The notes under the pieces are model-generated. The model did no database searches. It was not told the DNA's origin and saw nothing but the letters and a program-made list of their open reading frames with translations. Shown here one piece after another: positions 23,493-34,966 of a stretch of DNA of 64,000 nt. The stretch covers positions 5,158,001 through 5,222,000 of the forward strand of contig CP126200.1 in assembly GCA_030272155.1 (NCBI GenBank), written 5' to 3'. The DNA is from Tetradesmus obliquus (lineage: Eukaryota; Chlorophyta; Chlorophyceae; Sphaeropleales; Scenedesmaceae). Both the position numbers and the translations under genes were made by a program. Numbering within the stretch: position 1 is the stretch's first letter; every line of letters starts with the position of its first letter.

Positions 23493-24669
23493 GCCAGCAG
23501 CAGTTGCTGCAGGGGCTATGACAGCGCCGGGCGTGATGTCTCAGCAGCAGCAGCAGCAGCAGCAGCAGTGGAACTGGTCAGGCGGCTGGGGGGCCTTGTC
23601 GCTGCAGTGCTGTGCACGCCACACACTGGACAGGTTTTGCAGTTGTTGCTGCCAATATCTTTGCCGCAAGGATTCTGCCAGCTGGCTCTTGATCACCGCA
23701 AAGGAATAGTGGCGTCTGGCAGGAATAGGAGCGCTAGCGGTGTACAAGCAGTGAACCAGCTGGGTTGCCATTTGAGGGTGGCGGCAGCATGCCTGGTGGC
23801 AGTGCCGCGTGATGCTGGGGTTTTGGTGATGCGATTGAGTCTGATGTGTGTCTTCTGAGCTGTGGGTGGCTGCTGAAAATATTCTATGGGTAAAAGATAC
23901 GAGCCATGTCATGACGTGTCCAAGGTAGCCCCCGATGTCACCGTTGCCTGCTCAGGTCTAGCCTCAGCAGCAAAGGCACTGAGCAGCTGCCAGTGATCCA
24001 CCGCGCACTGGACATCTGTCATGTTGGACTGTGCAGCCAACTGTGCCAGCTGGAGCCTGTGGCGTGGCTGGTCGCTGATAGCTTGAACCTGAGGTGGCTG
24101 TACTACTGCATTGAGTTGAAAACAAATAGCTGGCGTTGCCAGCGATTCAGCCACAACTGGGATGTCACCATCTGTGGGGCCCTGCCAGTGGAAACTGGCA
24201 TCAGGGCAGTTTGGACCGTTGCGTGATGCATCAAGGCGAGACAGACATTCACGGCAAGGTTTGTTGAGCACCAGTGCTGATTGGCATGCGGTTTGTGGTG
24301 TTGTGCCACAGTGCCGGCATCCTCCAAGGTTGACACCTTCACAAGTGATCAGCTCACTGAACACAGAAAACTCCGGATCAGCGTTTCGCCTAGAGCCAGC
24401 CAATGTCAAAACCTTATGAAAAGTGCAATGAAAGGACGCGGAGACGTTAAAACTGGGGTTACACGCTAGCCCTGCTCTGTATGGCAGAGTGACCAAGCTG
24501 TCATTGTCATTCTGGCATGCTGTGGCTTGCAGCTGATACAACAGGCACCATTCGTTTCAAGTATATGTTGCATTGTTGTAGCAGTCGCTCCGTTCGTTGC
24601 GATTTACGCGTTTGTGTGAACGTTCCGTAAAGGTCTTCTTAAAGCACACATCCCATTGCCGCTCTAGCC
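23493..24669. other. IPMI 3' region and MsrA promoter
   Basis: The first 60 bases are CAG-rich. The only coding candidate is a 210-codon minus-strand open frame listed separately. A TATATG at about 24560 is the only AT-rich promoter-like patch. Confidence 0.4.
23909..24541 (-). CDS. Hypothetical intronless open frame, 210 codons
   Basis: A single open frame begins MYQLQATACQNDND. Its centre holds several cysteines (CRHC, then CREC about 24 residues later), which could suggest a metal site. I recognise no family. It lies antisense within the spacer after IPMI, and most proven genes here are heavily interrupted, so chance openness is quite possible. Confidence 0.2.
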   Translation of the reverse strand: MYQLQATACQNDNDSLVTLPYRAGLACNPSFNVSASFHCTFHKVLTLAGSRRNADPEFSVFSELITCEGVNLGGCRHCGTTPQTACQSALVLNKPCRECLSRLDASRNGPNCPDASFHWQGPTDGDIPVVAESLATPAICFQLNAVVQPPQVQAISDQPRHRLQLAQLAAQSNMTDVQCAVDHWQLLSAFAAEARPEQATVTSGATLDTS

Positions 24670-27319
24670 ATGCTAGGATCTGCCCTGCAGACTCTCTCTG
24701 CGTCCTCCGTTTCTCGCTGCTTGTCCAGAGTGCAAGTTCCAGTCGCTGCGTTTGCGTCTTCGACACCCAGGCGTTCTCTGTCCACGCCAACCACACACCA
24801 CAGCAGAAGCTTCCTGCAGGTATGTCGCAGATTCACCGCCTGGTTCGCCTGTACGTACCTGTTGTTGTAGCAACAATATCGAACCCAATGTGTGCATCTG
24901 TCGTGAGCTAGCTCGTGCCTGCTGTCGTAGTAGCAGTAGCAATGGTCCCCTGCATCCATGCGCTGCTACTGCTGCCCTGCACCTATCCATGCATGCAGCT
25001 GCTCATCTGGCTGCTGTGCTGTGCGCTGCTGCAGCTTCAGGCCTCGTCTCTGTTCAGTGCAGCACCAGCAGCAGCCCTGGGGTCGTTTGGAAGCAAGCAA
25101 GCTGCACGGGTGTCAGGCCGCACCATGGCAACAGGCACTGGAGTGAACCCAGGCCCTGGTCAGGAGGTGGCAGTGCTGGGAGGGTGAGCGGGAGTGATGG
25201 CATGCATGGTTTGGGGAAGTACTGCAACGTATTGGTGCTACATTGTACTGTGCTGCATGGTCAGCCCATTGCTTACAAGCTGGGCTAAGTAGTTGTGGAC
25301 AGAGCTGGCTGAGTCAACTGTGCCCACAACTGCTCCACATCGCTTCTGCAACTGCCGCGGCTGCTTCTGCTGGGTGGAGTCGTCTGCCAGCGCTACCAGT
25401 GCGGCTGCCATGCATGGTTTTCAAACACTGACTTTGTTGCTGGGCCTGGCACTTCTGCCTTTGCAGCGGCTGCTTCTGGTGCCTTGAGGCGTGCTACCAG
25501 CAGCTCAAGGGCGTCAGCAGTGTGGTCAGCGGCTATGCAGGCGGCCATGTGGAGAACCCCACTTACAACCAGGTGAGGCAAGCAGTGGTGTGGTGACTTG
25601 CAGTATGGTGTGTTTTCAAGTTAGGCACAGACAGGCACGTGGTGAACCATACGCACCTACAGCCAGGTGAGGCAGGCACATGGGCATGGTTGCGTGAATG
25701 AATGATGCCGAGCTTGCGGCACAGAGTGCAAGCTGCGTGGTGACGGTCACGTTTGACGACATTCATTCGCCAGCAGCACGGCAACACACTCACAACGCTG
25801 CATGTTCCTGTCTGCTTGCAGATTTGTGGCAAGGGCACCGGGCACGCAGAGGTGGTGGCCGTTACATTTGACCCCTCCGTCATCACCTTCCGGGACCTGC
25901 TGGATGTGTTCTTCACCATCCACGACCCTACAACACCCAACAGGCAGGGTGCTGACGTGGGCCCGCAGTACCGCAGCATCATCCTGTATACCAGCGAGGA
26001 GCAGAAGAAGGTGGCTGAGGAGGTGGGTAACTGCATGCTTTGTTGAATGTCTGTGTGCTTTGCTGCTGTGTGTGGTTTTTGCTAGCATCCTGTACGCATC
26101 GAGTAGCAGAAGCACAGGAGGTGCGGCCCATCTGCAGATCACAGCAGAGTGCTGGTGCCCCGTGGGGTGCTGGTGGCTTCTAGAGTTGGGTTTTGCTAGC
26201 AAGCACGAACAAAATGTTGAGACAGACGTGGCAGTAGCATGTCCTGCACGCCATGTGGTCTGGCAGTAATCACCCAAGCTGTGGGGCAGAGCGGCTTTGC
26301 TTTACTCTTCTTGGGGGGATATCTTCGCCATTGTTTAAAAGCCACCACACTTGCTCCTGCACCTGCTGTGCTGCTGCTGCTGCTCCTGCTGTGCTGCTGC
26401 TGCTGCTGCTGCTGCCAGGCCATGGCCGAGGTGGCTCAGCAGGGCTTGTACCCCAACCCGCTGGTGACTGAGCTGCTGCCGCTTGGCAGCGGCGCTGACA
26501 GGTTCTGGGGTGGCGAGGACTACCATCAGAACTACTACGCGGAGAACCCCGGCCAGGGCTACTGCAGGGCTGTGGTGGCGCCCAAGGTGGCAAAGTTCAG
26601 GTGGGTTTCTTGAGAGGGAAAGGCGGTTGTGGGCTTGTGTTTGGGTGTTTGGGCGGGAGATGCACTGGCATGGCTGCTGCAGGGCGGTGGTGGATGGGCA
26701 GACATTGTGCTGTGGAGAAGGATGCTGTATGCTTTTGTGGTTTACAGAGAAGTATCTGCAGAGAACCCCGGCCAGGGCTACTGCAGGGCCGTGGTGGCGC
26801 CCAAGGTGGCAAAGATCAGGTGCGTGGTGGGCTGTGCGTTTGTACTGTGTGGTAGTCCTGTAAATAGGACAATTCTAAGCATGGTAAAAGCATAACAGCA
26901 TAAGTCCTGTGCGTTTGCCCAAGGGATGCACTAGCGGGGGCTACTGCAGGGCCGTGGTGGCGCCCCAGTTGCCATAGGTCAGGTGAGACGCCACACATAG
27001 CCTTAACCTGAACAAGGGAGGCGGATGCGTGTTGTGTTTGTGCCGGGATGCACTGGCAGGGCTACTGCAGCGCACTGCTGGTGCCCAAGGTGGTAACATT
27101 CATTGGGTGCGTCAGTGACTGTGTGACTGTAATATTGGACAGTCTAGCATGAAGGATGCAAAGCTGTGCACCTTCAAGCATTGTGACTGTGGCTGGCAGA
27201 GGCGTGGGGGGCCTTGTGGTGCACAAGGTGGCAAGGCACAGGTTGGCGGGCGAGCAGGTCCTGCTGCACAGCTGCTGGGCGGGCGGCAGTGTGAATGTAG
27301 CCTGCGCTGTGCTGACCCC

Positions 27320-27350
<31 letters not shown>

Positions 27351-27397
27351 TTGCTCCCTGGTGCAGGTCAAAGTATATGAGCAAGCTGCTGGCATGA
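24670..27397 (+). CDS. MSRA: Peptide methionine sulfoxide reductase MsrA, organelle-targeted
   Basis: Six exons: 24670-24819, 25041-25183, 25467-25572, 25822-26022, 26419-26600, 27367-27397; phases agree, 270 aa. It reduces methionine-S-sulfoxide in proteins using thioredoxin. The motif [11 protein letters not shown] contains the catalytic cysteine, followed by [15 protein letters not shown], then [14 protein letters not shown] and the [20 protein letters not shown] block typical of MsrA; the end reads [13 protein letters not shown] then [10 protein letters not shown]. The first 70-80 residues are rich in S, R and A and look like a chloroplast or mitochondrial transit peptide. Introns 3 and 5 contain diverged copies of the preceding exon ends. 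Confidence 0.92.
25640..25675 (+). repeat. Partial copy of MsrA exon 3 end
   Basis: GTGGTGAACCATACGCACCT followed by ACAGCCAG and a GTGAGG donor copies the exon end encoding VENPTYNQ and its donor (25549-25578), about 91 bp downstream in the same intron. Confidence 0.75.
26755..27245 (+). repeat. Series of four decaying copies of MsrA exon 5 end
   Basis: The exon end encoding [19 protein letters not shown] (26541-26600) recurs at 26759-26820 almost unchanged with its own CAG acceptor and GTGCGT donor. It then reappears with growing divergence at about 26935-26985, 27055-27105 and 27190-27245. All lie in intron 5. The best copy is 61 nt and would shift the frame if spliced in. Confidence 0.85.
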
Positions 27398-28654
27398 TGG
27401 AGCAGGGCTGCAACGTGCCTGTTGCAAAAACAGGCATTTGGCGAAGCCCCTTACCGCAGCACATCACCAGGAGGCTGTTCTTGGTGCTTCTACATGTTTT
27501 TTTGGTGTGTGCAGAGTGAAGTGCAGTGGGTGTATGGCAACAATTGGTCTTTGACAGGTGGCGGTGCTGTGTTGATGCCTGTGGCAGCACTGAAACAGTG
27601 TGCTGCTGGCTGATGGGCACACGGTCAGCCTGCTGTTGCGAACAGGAAACAACATGCATTGGTGGTTACACAGTTGCAGTCAGAACAGTTGTGCAGCAGC
27701 ACCCGTGCCACTGTGTGGTGCCACCACAGTGTCAGGGCATTTGTTGGGGAGCTGCTGGTGGTGTGCAGGTGATTTTGCTCTAAGTGTGGTTGTGCAACTA
27801 GCTGTTTGCTTCTCTTTGACCCTGTATGTCCAGGTCCTTTGCTTTACATCGTTAACCGTCACAACATGCTGCATTGTGTGTTCAGCAATCGCTTGCAGGT
27901 GCACAGCTGTGCATATACCCTGGTCGGAACCCAGGAGCTGTATAACCGGGTCCTTTTGCAGCTCAGGTTACTGTTGCCCGGCAGGGGGCACACATGCCTT
28001 AGAAGTGATCATGCTGGTTTCCTTCAGCACCTCAGACGGTTTGCAGCAAGGTGCATTGAGCACTTATGATCGCCACTGCACTCGTAATGCAAGGGGTGTG
28101 GTGACAACTGCAGTGAAGACTGCTTTGACGGTGCACAGCTAATGCCAGATGTAATGTCTTTCCTGCAACTCTCATTCGGTGTTAACGAACTCATGAACTC
28201 GGTTCAGACTGCACAGTACGAAACTCCCGATCAGAAGATCACTGTGCACCCGATAGCACCTGCTCATTAAGGATTCGACAAATATATTCGGAGATTTTAC
28301 CACCGGGCTCAGGCCTATCGCAGCCTCAGACTGCAATCGTTTGTGCTGAAACCGTTCATGTCCTGCATGAGCAAATCAGTGTGTCACCATTGTTCACCCG
28401 ATTGTAACTGCTGACAATAGTAAATGGAATCAGGTGTTAATTTAGACGTGTTCAGGCCTGCCACATCCTCATTGCGTAGTCATTCGTGTCGAAGACCCGT
28501 CAGGTTCTGCATAGGCAAATCACTGCGTCAGCAAGTCAAACTTGGTTTTAACGAGCCAAACCCCTGCCTTGAAAATGTCACGACGGAATTCACAAATTTG
28601 GACTGGCTGAATTAGACTAGATCAGCCCTGCAGTTATCGCAGATGACAGCACAC
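27398..28654. other. MsrA 3' region and MCO copy 1 promoter
   Basis: G/T-rich on the plus strand to about 28140, then markedly more AT-rich (28150-28640). A TGTAA at 28151-28155 could end the MsrA transcript. No further gene recognised. Confidence 0.4.
28499..28540 (+). promoter_or_regulatory. Conserved upstream block, MCO copy 1
   Basis: CAGGTTCTGCAT at 28501-28512 followed by GCGTCA. The same block stands upstream of all three MCO genes (28501, 37401, 46625), 154, 128 and 128 bp before the chosen ATG. It may be a cis element or merely conserved by recent duplication; copy 1 has otherwise diverged, which favours constraint. Confidence 0.35.
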
Positions 28655-29726
28655 ATGGTGCCGCCCAGGTTGATCACCCCAAGCACGATCCTGGTGGCGC
28701 GGCTCCTTCTGAAACTATGCTATACTTCATCTGCCCAAAGTAGCGACGGCAACGCCGCGACTCAGCACAAGAAAACCAACCCTAAGCCGGTCTACTGCTC
28801 TTGTGCGGATCCACTCCCATTGGCTTTGGCTAATGGGTCTGCTACGGTACCCATGACACCTGTGACCCGCACTTGGTATCCAGGACGGCCATTCAAGCCC
28901 AGCGGATTCTGCAAGTCCTTGCCAAGTGCAGGGCCAGGTGACGAGTGCGGAGACGGCATCGCCATCTGCAGACAGGTGAAAATATATCAAATCAAACTGA
29001 TTTGGTAGCGTCATTGCGAACATGTGCGTTCGTCCGCGCGAAAGTGGGGAAACAGCGCCAGTGCTACGTGCGAGCAAGGGCGACTTACTCTGAACCGTCA
29101 TACAGTACCCGGGTTGAGCATCCATGCCAACGCAATAAGCGGCAGTAGGCATTTTGAATCAAAATGATGCACACGGACATGATATTCGGCATGGGAATGT
29201 CTGCAAAGGTGGTCAAAGGCATGTCACGCCGTGGCTGACCCAGCACTGCTGCTGACGAGCTGTTGGGCATGTTGACGGTGCTTGAATGCGCCATCTCGCT
29301 GTCTGTAGTAGCCTGTGCTCCCTGGTCGGCCTAAGTGCTGATGGCGCGGTTGTCGACATGTACTGCTTCTTCTTCTGTTGTCCAGGGCTTGTGCTGCGGC
29401 CAAAACGGCTTCTGCTCCACGGAGCCTGCGTCCTGCGGGGGCACCTGCCAGTGTGCATGGAGCGGCCCCGGCAGCCCCTGCAAGGGCTCATACCCCTTCC
29501 CTGCACCCCGGCCGCTGTCGCTGCCTGTGGCAGCCAAGGGTGGCGTGTGCGGCACCTACATCGCAGTGTGCCCCGCAGGCCAGTGCTGCAGCCAGTTCGG
29601 CTTCTGGTGGGTGGCACCTGCCCTGCAGTTTGCAGTGCTGTAGTCTGGTGCAACCTGGTGCGATCTGCTGATAGGCATGCTCCTGTCCTGCTGCGCTCTC
29701 CTCCCTGCCGATGGCCAACTTGCTGC

Positions 29727-29780
<54 letters not shown>

Positions 29781-30016
29781 AGCGTGGCTGACGGCAGCCG
29801 CTACTGCCGCAGTGCCTCCTGCAGGGCAGACTGCAGCCCACACAGCAAGACCTGCTACAAGGGTGCACACAAGCAGAAGACTGTGCGCGCCACCTGGGTG
29901 GTCAGTTGGAAAGATCTCAACCTGGACGGCTTCACCAAGCCGGTGCGTGATGGTGGTTTTAAAAAGCTGCCAGTGGTCGTGCGTGTTTGGTTGTGTGAAG
30001 GGGTTGCTGGCAGTGC

Positions 30017-30306
30017 CTTCAACCTGGATGGCGTAGCCAAGGCCGGTGCGTGGGGGAGGGGGAAAGTGACGTGGCCAAAAGGTGCCGATTGTTGATGTTG
30101 ATCTGATGCTCAAGTTGTGTCAAGGGTGTAGCTTGAAGTTCCATCAAGCTGGATAAGCAAGCTGGTGCGTGATGGGGATTGAGAAAAGCTGCCAGTGGTG
30201 CATTGTCAGGTTGTGTGCAGGGAATACTTGGTGCACGGTCAGGTTGTGTGAAGAGGTTGCTTCCATTGCCTTGTACCTGGGGGCTTCACCAAGCCAGCTT
30301 GTGAGT
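30017..30306 (+). repeat. Three decaying copies of MCO1 exon 3 end and donor
   Basis: The exon 3 end encoding LNLDGFTKP plus donor GTGCGTGATGG (29915-29955) recurs at 30017-30052, 30139-30176 and 30261-30306, each with a GTGCGT or GTGAGT donor and following intron sequence (AAAAGCTGCCAGTGGT recurs). Spacing is about 110-125 bp, and similarity drops with distance. Confidence 0.75.
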
Positions 30307-30482
30307 GTATCAGGGAGCCCTGCAAGGCTTGGCATGTTGTCAGGAGCTGTGCAGTCGCATTTTACAGTATGCTGGTCCACCAACAAGCGGTGCAGTCTCG
30401 GGTTGTTGAAGCACATGGGCTGCTGAGGCCCCTCTGCACCCTGCACGCTGCAAAGAAGGCAAGCTCGCAAGGGGCATCACCT

Positions 30483-30509
30483 GCTTGCCTATCCTCCGAC
30501 CCTTGCCTA

Positions 30510-30548
<39 letters not shown>

Positions 30549-30567
30549 ATCCTCCGACCCCTGCCTA

Positions 30568-30611
<44 letters not shown>

Positions 30612-30620
30612 CTTGCCTGT
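30483..30620 (+). repeat. (CTGC)n tetranucleotide tract
   Basis: Long CTGC/TGCC runs interrupted by two copies of TATCCTCCGACCC, in MCO1 intron 3 just before the exon 4 acceptor. The same intron in copies 2 and 3 has only a short TGCC run, so the expansion is specific to copy 1. Confidence 0.9.
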
Positions 30621-31268
30621 TGCTGCCAGGTGATTGTGGTCAACGGCAAGCCCTTCCCAACTGTGCGTTGCAACGTTGAGGACCGCATCATCATCATCAT
30701 CAAAGTAATCAACCAGATAGATGACGCAGTCGCCCTGCACTGGTGGGTGCTGCAGGCTGACTGTTGTGACGCACAGTACAGCAGTTATGCCAACATATGC
30801 GGCACGGGCGAGTTGGCGCTGCATGCATTGTCAGCAGCACGCTACTACTGCCTGCATTCCCTTGATGAGTTGCGCCCCTAAAGGCTTGAGTTTGATGAAT
30901 AGCTTCCTGTCGAACAGCGTCTGCCGGCTGCAAGCTGCCTAGTTGGTTGCCTGCTGTGTACTTCACCAGCAGAAGAGGGGTTACAGGCGTACGAACTGCT
31001 TGCGCGCCTGCTGCTGGGCAGGCGCTGCATGCCGCAGACAGAGGCAAGCGTCACGGCATGCTGCTGATGTGCCTGATGTGTGGCGTGTTGTACTGCGTGT
31101 GTGCCTGAGCTACGGCATGTTGTACTGCTTGTGTGCCTGAACTACGGCCTGTTGTACTGCTTGTATGCCTGTTACTGCGGAGGCACGGCATGCGGCAGAT
31201 GCAGACCGCCATCATGGATGGTGTCTCCGGCCTCACGCAGCGCCCTGTCTTCCCTGGAGGTGAGGCAT

Positions 31269-31310
<42 letters not shown>

Positions 31311-31339
31311 ATGCCCTGTCTTCCCTGGAGGTGAGGCAT

Positions 31340-31390
<51 letters not shown>

Positions 31391-31420
31391 ATACTCTGTC
31401 TTCCCTGGAGGTGTGGCAGC
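31311..31420 (+). repeat. Two copies of MCO1 exon 5 end and donor
   Basis: The exon end CCCTGTCTTCCCTGGAG with donor GTGAGGCATGGCTG (31244-31272) recurs at 31314-31343 and 31394-31419 (donor GTGTGG), separated by CTG runs. Each repeat unit is exon end, donor and CTG tract. Confidence 0.9.
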
Positions 31421-31490
31421 AGCTGTGTTGAGCCTGTGACAGCATGCGACAGCATGTGAGGCATGTGACGGCAGCTGTGTTGAGCCTGGC

Positions 31491-31970
31491 ATGACAGCAT
31501 GTGTTGAGCCTGGCATGACAGCATGTGTCGAGCCTGGCCTGACAGCATGTGTTGAGCCTGGCCTGACAGCATGTGTTGATCCTGGCCTGACAGCATGTGT
31601 CGAGCCTGGCCTGACAGCATGTGTCGAGCCTGGCCTGACAGCATGTGTTGAGCCTGGCCTGACAGCATGTGTTGATCCTGGCCTGACAGCATGTGTTGAG
31701 CCTGGCCTGACAGCATGTGTCGAGCCTGGCCTGACAGCATGTGTCGAGCCTGGCCTGACAGCATGTGTTGAGCCTGGCATGACAACATGTGATGAGCCTG
31801 GCCTGACAGCATGTGTCGAGCCTGGCATGACAGCATGTGTTGAGCCTGGCATGACAGCATGTGTTGAGCCTGGCATGACAGCATGTGTCGAGCCTGGCCT
31901 GACAGCATGTGTTGAGCCTGGCATGACAGCATGTGTTGAGCCTGGCATGACAGCTCTGTGCAGCAGTGCA
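31491..31970 (+). repeat. 24-bp minisatellite, about 20 copies, in MCO1 intron 5
   Basis: The unit ATGACAGCATGTGTTGAGCC followed by TGGC is repeated about 20 times with few changes. At 24 bp it keeps frames open on both strands; the plus strand would read (L/M)TACVEPG repeats. It is intronic in this gene, and copies 2 and 3 lack it. Confidence 0.93.
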
Positions 31971-32159
31971 CATTCCATGCGCTGCAAGTTGCTGGCACGT
32001 GCACAAAAGACAGGCGCAGCTGCCGCATGTTTCTAGCGCAGGGTGTGTGTCAGCCGGGTGTAACTGAACCCTCAACTGCCTGGGCAGCTTCACCCACTAT
32101 TCTGCCATTGCCTTGGCTGCTTGCTTACACACGGCGGCTTGCTGCTGCTGATGCTGCTG

Positions 32160-32190
<31 letters not shown>

Positions 32191-32506
32191 AGAGTCTTAC
32201 ATCTACAACTTCATCGCCGATACAGAAGGCACCTACTGGTGGCATTCGCACTTCAAGACACAGGTGCGGTGGCAGCCTGACCAAATGTGCCAGAATATGC
32301 AAGTGATGCAGCTGGAGCGTTGCAAGCTTCTATGCGATTCATGAATCCCAAGCACGTGACAGCTAATGGAGGAAGGCGCAGGTGGCAATCGCTAGTCAGC
32401 CAGCAGTATCCAACAACAACGCCCTGGCTGTTGCAGCCGCCTTGCTACATTGAGTTGTATCTGTTCAGCTGCAAGTTCAAGCCAAGCTTGCTTGTGACAC
32501 CTCCCA

Positions 32507-32548
<42 letters not shown>

Positions 32549-32880
32549 GCCTCCGGCTGCAACTCCTCACTCCCTGCAGTACATTGACGGCCTGTTTGGT
32601 GCGCTGATCATCGATGACTTGACCCTCAAGCAGTACCCTGGTGACGCAATCGTGCTCTTTAACGACTACTATCACAAGTGAGGCGCAGCTGCATTTCGAC
32701 AGCGTTTTCAGCATCACAACGTAACTTCGCCATGGGGAGAGATACACATGAATGCAGGCATGAGTTTGGAGTGAGCGTGCAGCTGAACATGCCTGTGTGC
32801 CCTGATTCACCTGGTTCACTGGCTGTATGAACCGCTGCTTATGGCTCACCGCCGGCCGCTGCTTGCCTGCTCATGTTGCA

Positions 32881-32922
<42 letters not shown>

Positions 32923-33045
32923 ACGACCTCACGCCTCAGTGCTGGCTGTTGCTTGCCTGCTCATGTTGCATGTTGCTGCTGCTGCTGCAGCTGCTGCACG
33001 ATCTCATGCCTCACTGCTGGCCGTTGCTTGCCTGCTCATGTTGCA

Positions 33046-33095
<50 letters not shown>

Positions 33096-33715
33096 ATGCT
33101 GATGCTGATGCTGCTGCTGGCGGCGGTGGGCCGCAGGGTTCACTGTCATGCAGGCTGGCCTGCCCAATTCTGGTGCTTTCAATGAAAACGAGGATGTGCT
33201 GGATGCCACGGTCATCCGTGACACCATCACCGTGAATGGCAACAGCTCCTTGGTGCTGCGCTACGTGGCCAACAACCCAGGTGCGACGCCTGCGGCTGCT
33301 GGTGCATTTTATACAAAGGACACTTCTAAGCTGACGCTGGCAAAACAATGCATAGATGAGGCACGTTCAAGCATTGCTGGAGCAAGAGGCTTGCTGTTCG
33401 AAGTCTCTTGGCACCGTGAGCTGGCTGGTGCGCATGCATGTCAAAACAGCATCACCGCTGCAACGGAACAAACACACCAGATAGGCGTCGTGCGTGCGTG
33501 TCGTGTTGAAGAGAGCTGCAGTTCTGCTGGGCACCAGTGCTCTGGGTGTGTCGTTGCTGCAGTATGGCTGTCGTGCATCAGCGACACAATCAGCTACGGT
33601 ATGGTCTGTAGAGCAAGCAACAAAAGACGTGCATGAGCATTGCTGCATCAACGATTTATGATCTATTATGTGTAGGATCACACAGCGCATGCCTGGTCTC
33701 TGCCACTGCTTCAAC

Positions 33716-33766
<51 letters not shown>

Positions 33767-33853
33767 ATGTGGCCTGATTGCAACTCGAAGGGCGCCACCA
33801 CCTGCTGCTGAATCTCAATACACCAGGCGTGTGGTTCATGCACTGCCACATTG

Positions 33854-33943
33854 GTGAGTCCGGCTTAAACAATACTTGTATATGTGAGTCCGGCTTAAAC
33901 AATAATTATATATATGAGTCCGGCTTAAACAATACTTATATAT
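33854..33943 (+). repeat. Triplicated 5' splice site of the MCO1 27-nt microexon
   Basis: The 30-bp unit GTGAGTCCGGCTTAAACAAT plus an AT-rich end occurs three times at 33854, 33884 and 33914. The first two keep GTGAGT; the third begins ATGAGT. Confidence 0.9.
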
Positions 33944-34147
33944 ATGAAAATTAAAAACAAACATCAAAACTTTTATTTGCTTGTCTTTATTTTATTGCAG
34001 CTGACCCTGCCATGCTGACTCAGCAATGCACCCCAGGGCTCAAACAGCAGGCCATGCACGCAGCTGTGCATTCGCCTCTTCCCAGCTACGGCCTGACGTT
34101 TACTGCATGTCTCATGTTGGAACACGTTGCACCTGCTGACTCACCAT

Positions 34148-34210
<63 letters not shown>

Positions 34211-34966
34211 CTGCCTTGCCACCACCACCACCAACAAACCCATACACCCAACCCTACCAGACTGGCACGTGGCTGCCGGCCTGGGCGTGATCTTCAGGGA
34301 GGGCTTCCCCACCAGATCAAACTAAGCTGCAGGCTTGCACTCGGACAGCAGCCGCTTTGCCCAGCAGTACAGCTCTGCAGCGGTACAGCAGAAACAGCAG
34401 TACAGCGGCACAGCAGTACAGCGGCACAGCAGTACAGCGGCACAGCAGTACAACAGTACAGCTTGAAGGTGCGCAGATTTGCAGTTACTAGGGCAACATA
34501 ATCCTGTAAGTTTACAGTGGCACAGCAGTACAGCAACTCATGAGGTTGCTGAGCTCGTGAGTTGAGCTCTGAGGGGGGCTGCTGGTGATGACGCGAGCAT
34601 TTGGGTGTTGTTAGATTGGCTCTAGAGTCATACAGCTGCGTCATGTTTACAACAACTGCACAGAACATGCTCTCGATGCTGGCTGCATGCTGATGTGCCA
34701 CAGCCGTGCATGCAAGACGAGCGTGCCGGCTGGGTCTTGGCAACTAGCTATGCCTGCTTTTTGCTCGACAAGCTTGCTGTCACGCCGCCTGCAGCTATTC
34801 AGTGCGCCTACCCTGCTGGGCGAGCAAGGGGTGCGACTACACTGCAACTGTTGGCATTGCTTGATGATAATTTTGACTGATTTGAGTGTGGATGTTCTCC
34901 CAGCAGGAGCCTGCTGGCTGCACTGCCTGGGGCTTCTGGACCAGCATTGCTTGAAGGCGCGCATTT

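Larger units (their letters stand above)
28655..34325 (+). pseudogene. Hevein-module multicopper oxidase, copy 1, internally deleted
   Basis: Exons 28655-28975, 29386-29606, 29783-29942, 30630-30742, 31183-31259, 32193-32263 and 32580-32677 match exons 1-7 of copies 2 and 3; 33137-33280, 33827-33853 and 34261-34325 match exons 14-16. Exons 8-13 are missing, and with them cupredoxin domain 2, part of domain 3 and the HPIHLHGH copper motif. Joining exon 7 to exon 14 would not keep the frame (phase 2 meets phase 1), and reading on from exon 7 meets a stop at once. The two hevein-like modules, HWHG and HSH are kept, so a secreted N-terminal fragment is conceivable. Exon 4 has gained two isoleucine codons. 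The missing part is replaced by about 300 bp of CTG-rich DNA (32830-33130), a plausible deletion scar or an assembly collapse. Confidence 0.75.

Noticed and set aside
29556-30113. Open frames with poly-Ala, poly-Leu, poly-Ser or poly-Cys across CTG runs, here and throughout the window
   Set aside because: These are the six readings of CTG/CAG repeats inside introns, not proteins.
31051-32093. Long minus-strand open frames (271-325 codons) over MCO1 intron 5
   Set aside because: They translate the 24-bp minisatellite and CTG runs; the sense strand is clearly occupied by the MCO1 exons.
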